Source: Cryptomeria japonica
Lineage: Eukaryota; Streptophyta; Pinopsida; Cupressales; Cupressaceae
Length of the DNA stretch: 64,000 nt
Direction of reading: 5' to 3'
Assembly: GCF_030272615.1 (NCBI RefSeq)
Contig: NC_081415.1
Location: 191,174,270 to 191,238,269 of the forward strand
Under the pieces are notes generated by a model, which was given only the letters and a program-made list of their open reading frames with translations, did no database searches and was not told the DNA's origin. Below, piece after piece: positions 59,301 through 64,000 of the stretch; the first letter of the stretch is position 1; the number at the start of each line of letters is the position of its first letter. The translations under genes and the position numbers were made by a program.

Positions 59301-60801
59301 TGTTTGACCAGATGTTTGTCCTCTCTTTTGAACTCCGTTCGTCTGACCATGTGTTTTCCCTGGTTTTGAGTTCGTTTGAGTTTAGTCTAGTGTCGTATGG
59401 GAAAGTGGCTTTCGATTGGGGGCCACGCCCAAAGTGGCTGCTAGGAAACCCGTCGAAAGTGAGTCTAATAAGTGATAACCTAACAGTAGATTAGAATGTA
59501 ATCTCTAAGTAAGATAAATGTGCCTTACACATGGGACGAGTGCTAACATTGACTCGACATGCTGTGAGAAGGCCTGAAATGGCAAACTACCATCCTTGTC
59601 TTCACGAGAGGATGTGTGGGTCCACATGAGGCTTGGATGGGCCGGAAGCTCGGATTAGGTTGCCAAGGTGACCTAGTGTATGGGGCCAGGACCTATGAAG
59701 ACTTGTCATGGTAACCATACCAGGTTGTGTGATGACACTTGTCCCTACGTTCGCTAGTGTGTTGTCGTTTTGTCCTGTTAAGAGTACCTTTGTGGGTCGT
59801 CCTTTTGTCTCTGCCTTGTGAGTATCAATTTCATGTTAGACCTTGGGTGGTGATGGCTCAGTGTTATGGATGCTCTTCTGGACCTTTGTATTAGCTTTGA
59901 TTATGTTCAGCTGGATCCTGTTCTTTTCAGGGATCGTTTATGTATTAATGGACCAATGTGGTCGTTTGTATATTGTTTATGTATCGCCTTGATGGCTGGA
60001 TTGTAATGGTGTAACCTCTTGTATTCTTAACTTTATTATTTATCAGAGGGGTCTTGCAGTTGAGCAGACCTGGAGATGTAGCCCTTTAGGGGTGAACTCC
60101 GAGATCATTATGGTGTTATGTGATGTATTCTCTTATGTTTCCTTTATTCAACTTTATCATGTATGATTAGCTTATGTTAGAATGGTTAAGTGGATGAATG
60201 GAATTAACTTTAAAATGTTTATATTCAGTCCCTTCTTGAATGCCATGTTGATCAAACGTATAAGTGGTTTAGATGAGATTTATAGTAGATGTTGGTATGC
60301 AATCGTCTCTTGAAATGCAATAAGATGGAATATGAAAGAATGTAACTTAGAGTAATGGAATATATTCAGTTGTTGTTAAGGAATTTAAATATGCTTGAAA
60401 AGATCTCATATGTTTATGATGAAATTCTAGTGTCTTAGAATGTTAGATGTATGGCTTGTATTTTTATGAAAAGCTTGAATGAAGATTATGAATAGATCTT
60501 ATGGATGAGTCCTTGCTTGTGATTTATATTTCCATCTTTTGAAAGAAATTATCCTGATTAAGAATTATCTCGTTGTTAGATTAGCAGCTTATTGGATTTA
60601 TTGTGTGAGTTAAGTGAATTGTGAAATTTAAGTAATCTCGTTGGGAAACTCTTTAGGTGTTAGTTGATGTCTTCCGCTATGTAATCTGAATCTTTGATAT
60701 CTTGTCGTACCTTAATGTGGTGTAACTTTAAAAAAAAATTATTGCACTCTATTCTTGTGTTATGGCTTTATCCCTTCAGGGTTTCCTGGCGGGGCATTAC
60801 A
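56358..60801. mobile_element. Element C: putative 4.4-kb solo LTR
   Basis: The ends TGTAGTACCCC and GGGGCATTACA are imperfect inverted repeats of the TG...CA type, and the duplication CCAGT is exact at 56353-56357 and 60802-60806. Removing the element and one duplication keeps the X-plus frame. I find no internal reverse transcriptase, gag or integrase, no primer-binding site and no second copy of the ends. A solo LTR of a Gypsy element with very long LTRs (as in the Tekay/Del group) is the simplest reading. A non-autonomous element without recognisable coding is the alternative. The interior is mostly AT-rich except for the GC-rich island at 57876-58111. Confidence 0.65.
57876..58111. other. 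GC-rich, CpG-rich island inside element C
   Basis: About 235 bp of very high GC content in an otherwise AT-rich element, with a repeated GGCCGCGGTGGCCGCAGGGC-like part (57970-58010) and many CpG dinucleotides. Open frames on both strands here (57866-58159 plus, 58080-57847 minus) are proline/arginine/alanine-rich artefacts of composition. It is preceded by three GAACTGTG- or GAGCTGTG-type motifs (57768, 57794, 57837). Confidence 0.8.
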
Positions 60802-60806
60802 CCAGT

Positions 60807-61892
60807 TACCTTGGACGTATTATTGTGAAGATAGTGCATGACATAGGGGTTGTAGAAGCTTCCAGCATAGTTCTAGAGACAACAAAATTCATTGTGGCAG
60901 TAGTTGAGAAAGAAGCTAAGGAGAAGGTTGATCTCTAGGTAAAACTAGAGACAATTTTAAAGGCTTATAATGAGGCCAAAGGGGAGATATCCAATAGGGA
61001 TATCATCATTGCCAAATTAAAGAGTCAATTGGCAAGGCAATACTAGAAAGATGAGTCCTCTACTCTAATGATTGCCTCTTCTCTAGCAAGACTTCCACCC
61101 ACCAGTCCCATCACTGAATTTCCCCCTTCTCCTATGACCTCTGGTTTTCAAGCAACGAAAACCATACAAGATGAAATGGAAAAGTAAAAACAGGTTCAAG
61201 CCCTGTTTGCAAGTAAATATGAAGAAAAGGTCAGAGGCACAATTTTGAAATTTGTTGACACAGTAGGAGCCTCAGTTGTATACATTTATCTGAAAAGAAT
61301 TTTGGATATTTTGACTGATTTGAAAGAAGATAAGGCTACTCTGGAGCCAATTTTGAACAAGTGGATGCCTAGGGAAGTGGAGTTGGAGCTTATGTGTTCA
61401 TCTCATGAAGAGGTAGAGGCTAATGCCAAAATCAAATCCACTTGTGAGTTAGTAAAAGGCATGACTAGGTTAGTAGAAGAAAGGGCCGATGTAAAGAGAA
61501 AAGCCAACTTGTACAAGAAGGAATATGCTAAACATAAGTATGAATTGTTTCCTGGGGGTTTTGTTGGTCCAAGTCAGCTGAAAGATGAAAAGGCATGGCT
61601 TGATGAGCTAGGATATAACTTGTCTCAACGGGTAAATGAGGTCATTAATACAGATGACACATCTTTGTTTATTAAGACAATTGAGGAAATTGAGAAAGTG
61701 AAGTCACGTTATGGTTTTTTGGAGATAGAGGTTAGGCAATTAAGAATCACATGGAAAAGGTTAAACAAAATGAAGAAGAAAGTTGTTAACTTCCCTTGGC
61801 CTGGTGATGACATGTTCCAAGAATGGAAAATCAAGTATGCAGTGCAAGAAGAGGAAGTCCAAGAACAGTTTGAAGATGGTGTAGTGGAATAA
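60807..61892 (+). pseudogene. Family X-plus, C-terminal third
   Basis: This continues the X-plus frame after element C. First part: SIVLETTKFIVAVVEKEAK, then a TAG, AYNEAKGEISNRD and KLKSQL, with two more stops to 61190. The last open part, 61245-61892, gives YLKRILDILTDLKEDKATLE, LNKWMPREVELELM, a long charged helical segment, and WPGDDMFQEWKIKYA before the terminal stop. The order and motifs match X-minus (VPLFTKW; WPSDEEYNGW). Strong K/E/L content suggests coiled coil. Function is unknown. Confidence 0.72.
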
Positions 61893-62989
61893 CAAACTTA
61901 AAAGCCGCTAGGATTGAAAATGACTTGTAGCTTCTTTTTGAAGAAAATTGTAGTTGTAACAAACAATTATTAGGAAATTCCAAAGCTTTTTTTGCATCCA
62001 TATTCTTATAAATGGATACTAGGACTTAAGGATAGGAGATCACAAGAATTTGTAAAGAAACTCTGCAGAAATATATCTAGGGTTTTCTGGTAATTTCAAA
62101 ATTACCTTGAGTTATGTAAGATTTTTCAAAATGAATATTAATATATAGATCAAATCTTTGTAGGCCTAAACCTTTGTTGTCTTCTGGTGTGCATTCATTA
62201 TTTTGTTGGTTTCATTTGAATAATTCAAGGATATTCGATTGAACATGGATTGTAAGGCAATCTTATAGATATGTTTCTGGCTTTCCTCTTTAGGAGAGGA
62301 ATTAAATATGTGTGAAATATTTCTGTCAGTAAATCGATTGTTTGTTGCTTTGAATTTGATAAACGGCTTTAGTTTAAAGGGAAAGAACTTATATATATGT
62401 AAGGCATGTATAAGGTTAATGAAAGCCATAGTGATGAAATGTATGGGAATGTTTAGATTTGGAGCTCTTGTTTAATTTGGGTGACTCTGTAGCCTGGATA
62501 AGGCACTGATATTAGTTGGGGAATTCTTTCTATCTTTCTTGGGATCAAGACTGAAAATGAGCACACATTTTCTTTAATGTTTCAGTTTTATTGAGGTGAT
62601 GAGGTTCATAGGTTTTAGCATTGGTTTACTGTGGATCTCAATTTAAAAGTGTGAAAGTATTCACAAAAGGTATACCCACTTGAGCTTTAGATAACTTCAA
62701 AGTGTAGAAGGTTTTGTTGAAACCTTGTTATATGTTATTCTGGAATTCTATTTTCTTGTTATCCTCTTCATATGCAAATAGGTTTATCAAATTTTCTTAT
62801 AGAGGGGATTTGGGAAATCAGAATTTGAGAACAACAAGATCATTTGCAGAACATAACAAAAAGAAGTTACCTGGACAGGGAAACTTGAATAGAAAGGAAA
62901 CTACACTACTTATATACAAAACCTAACTAATGCTCATGGATAATAACTAATTTAAGAAAAGTAGTGCTTTAAGAATTGTCCATGAACAG
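61893..62989. other. Spacer between the 3' end of X-plus and Gypsy pol relic
   Basis: About 1.1 kb with no recognised gene, the mirror image of 5131-6373 in arrangement. Small frames 62429-62166 (minus) and 62714-62926 (plus) show no domain. Confidence 0.5.
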
Positions 62990-64000
62990 GCAATTCATTA
63001 ACTTGGAAAATCCTTACAATTGTCCTTTTGTCATACAAGTTTTTTACTTGCATTTACAACTTTGCATTTCTAGTGTTAGCTTCTCTTCTAATTTCATCCA
63101 ATTCCATCAGAGCTTCAACCCTTAATTGCATATCGTCATCTATATCATTGTCATAATTTTGGAAAAACTTATACATTTCCATTAAATTATATTGAGGTAG
63201 CCTTGTGCACATACCATACCCTAAGTCAAAAGGTGCACACCCTATTGCTTTCTTGACTTTCACTCAGTCTGCCCAAACTACCATTTTTAACTTTGAATCT
63301 TAGGCCTTTTTATTTTTCTCCAGGATTATTTTAATAATTTTCATCAAGCTTTTATTGCTTGATTCAGCTTGTCCATTTTCCTATGGGTGGTAAGGTGATG
63401 AGTATGAAATCTAGATACCATACTTGTTGCAAAAATCTTCATATTCCTCTGACCTAAAGCTCATAACATTATCAGAGACTATTCTTTCAGGACATCCAAA
63501 TCTAGTCAATACATTATTTAGGAGAAAATCAATCACCACCTTACTTGTTGCCTTCCTAGTGGGTATAGCTTCAACCCACTTAGTGAAGTAGTCATTAGCC
63601 ACCAAAATCCATGAGTGACCACCACTAGATTTACATGCTATTTCTCAAATCAAATCTATACCCCATTATTGGAAACGAGCCTGCACATTTATAGGTTTCA
63701 ATGATAGATTTCTTGAAAATTTTTAAGTTTCCTGCAAACCTTTGGCATGGATCACATCTTCTGACTAATTGATGTGCGTCCTTGAAAATTGTTGGCCGCC
63801 AAAACCCAGCCCTTAATATCTTATGTGTAGCTATCTTGGCCATATAATGCCCTTCGCAAACTCCACCATGCAATTCTGACAATTAGTTCCGAGCTTGGTC
63901 TTGGTCAACATATTTTAGCATGACACCATCATTGTTCCTCCACCAAATTTTTCCATTGACAATGGCATATTTTATAGCATGCAATGTTAATGTCCTCTTT
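62990..64000 (-). pseudogene. pol: Ty3/Gypsy integrase, runs off the right edge
   Basis: On the minus strand from the right edge: zinc-binding part HGGVCEGHYMAKIATHKIL with CDPCQRFAG (63882-63631), catalytic core with ANDYFTKWVEAIPTRKATSK, RFGCPERIVSDNVMSFRSEE and a stop after CNKYGI (63411), then an NGQAESSNKS segment with an in-frame TAG at 63383-63381, and the C-terminal AIGCAPFDLGYG and ELDEIRREANT (63263-63054), fading out near 62990. At least four stops make it a relic. The integrase style resembles non-chromoviral (Tat/Athila-like) Gypsy elements. It points toward the 3' end of X-plus. Confidence 0.88.

Overview
This window reads as intergenic, repeat-dominated nuclear DNA of a large-genome seed plant. 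Low GC, almost no cellular gene, and a stack of long plant-type Ty1/Copia and Ty3/Gypsy LTR retrotransposons nested inside each other support that. A gymnosperm is plausible, but I infer this from style only. I found no rRNA or tRNA gene, CRISPR array or intact cellular gene.

Layout, outermost layer first. Two diverged copies of one long unrecognised coding sequence, called family X here, stand head to head. Copy X-minus runs leftward from 50693 to 6374 and copy X-plus runs rightward from 53873 to 61892. X-minus is split by two insertions and X-plus by one. All three insertions have exact 5-bp target duplications, and taking each out keeps the X frame. X-minus is 1,247 codons in a single frame with no frameshift but about 15 nonsense codons. 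X-plus is about 1,190 codons with two frameshifts and many stops. The 3' end of each copy faces a decayed Gypsy pol fragment on the opposite strand (4828-5130 on plus, 62990-64000 on minus), so X may be an antisense accessory ORF of Gypsy elements.

Insertions in X-minus. (1) Element B (6868-31132, minus, duplication CAACC) is a Gypsy element that carries gag and a protease-like region but no reverse transcriptase or integrase. Its 3' part is split by element A (8851-25204, minus, duplication GAAGT), a 16.4-kb Gypsy element with nearly identical LTRs, a G-patch-like motif and two RNase H domains, which fits the Tat lineage. A and B have primer-binding sites that match at 17 of 18 positions. 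(2) Copia1 (31736-48039, plus, duplication TCAGA) is an old Copia element. It contains an antisense Copia2 (34110-41883) and, 59 bp further on, a solo LTR of the Copia2 family (41943-43477, duplication GCACT).

Insertion in X-plus. Element C (56358-60801, duplication CCAGT) looks like a 4.4-kb solo LTR and carries an isolated GC-rich island.

The left end (1-6373) holds short tandem repeats, a truncated Copia1-type LTR, a microsatellite, a fold-back element and the Gypsy RNase H relic. Between the two X copies lie degenerate repeats. All coding regions appear to be mobile-element-derived, or possibly so in the case of X, and most carry stops. Several of these stops are TAG where the family motif has glutamine, a pattern expected from deamination of methylated CAG sites.
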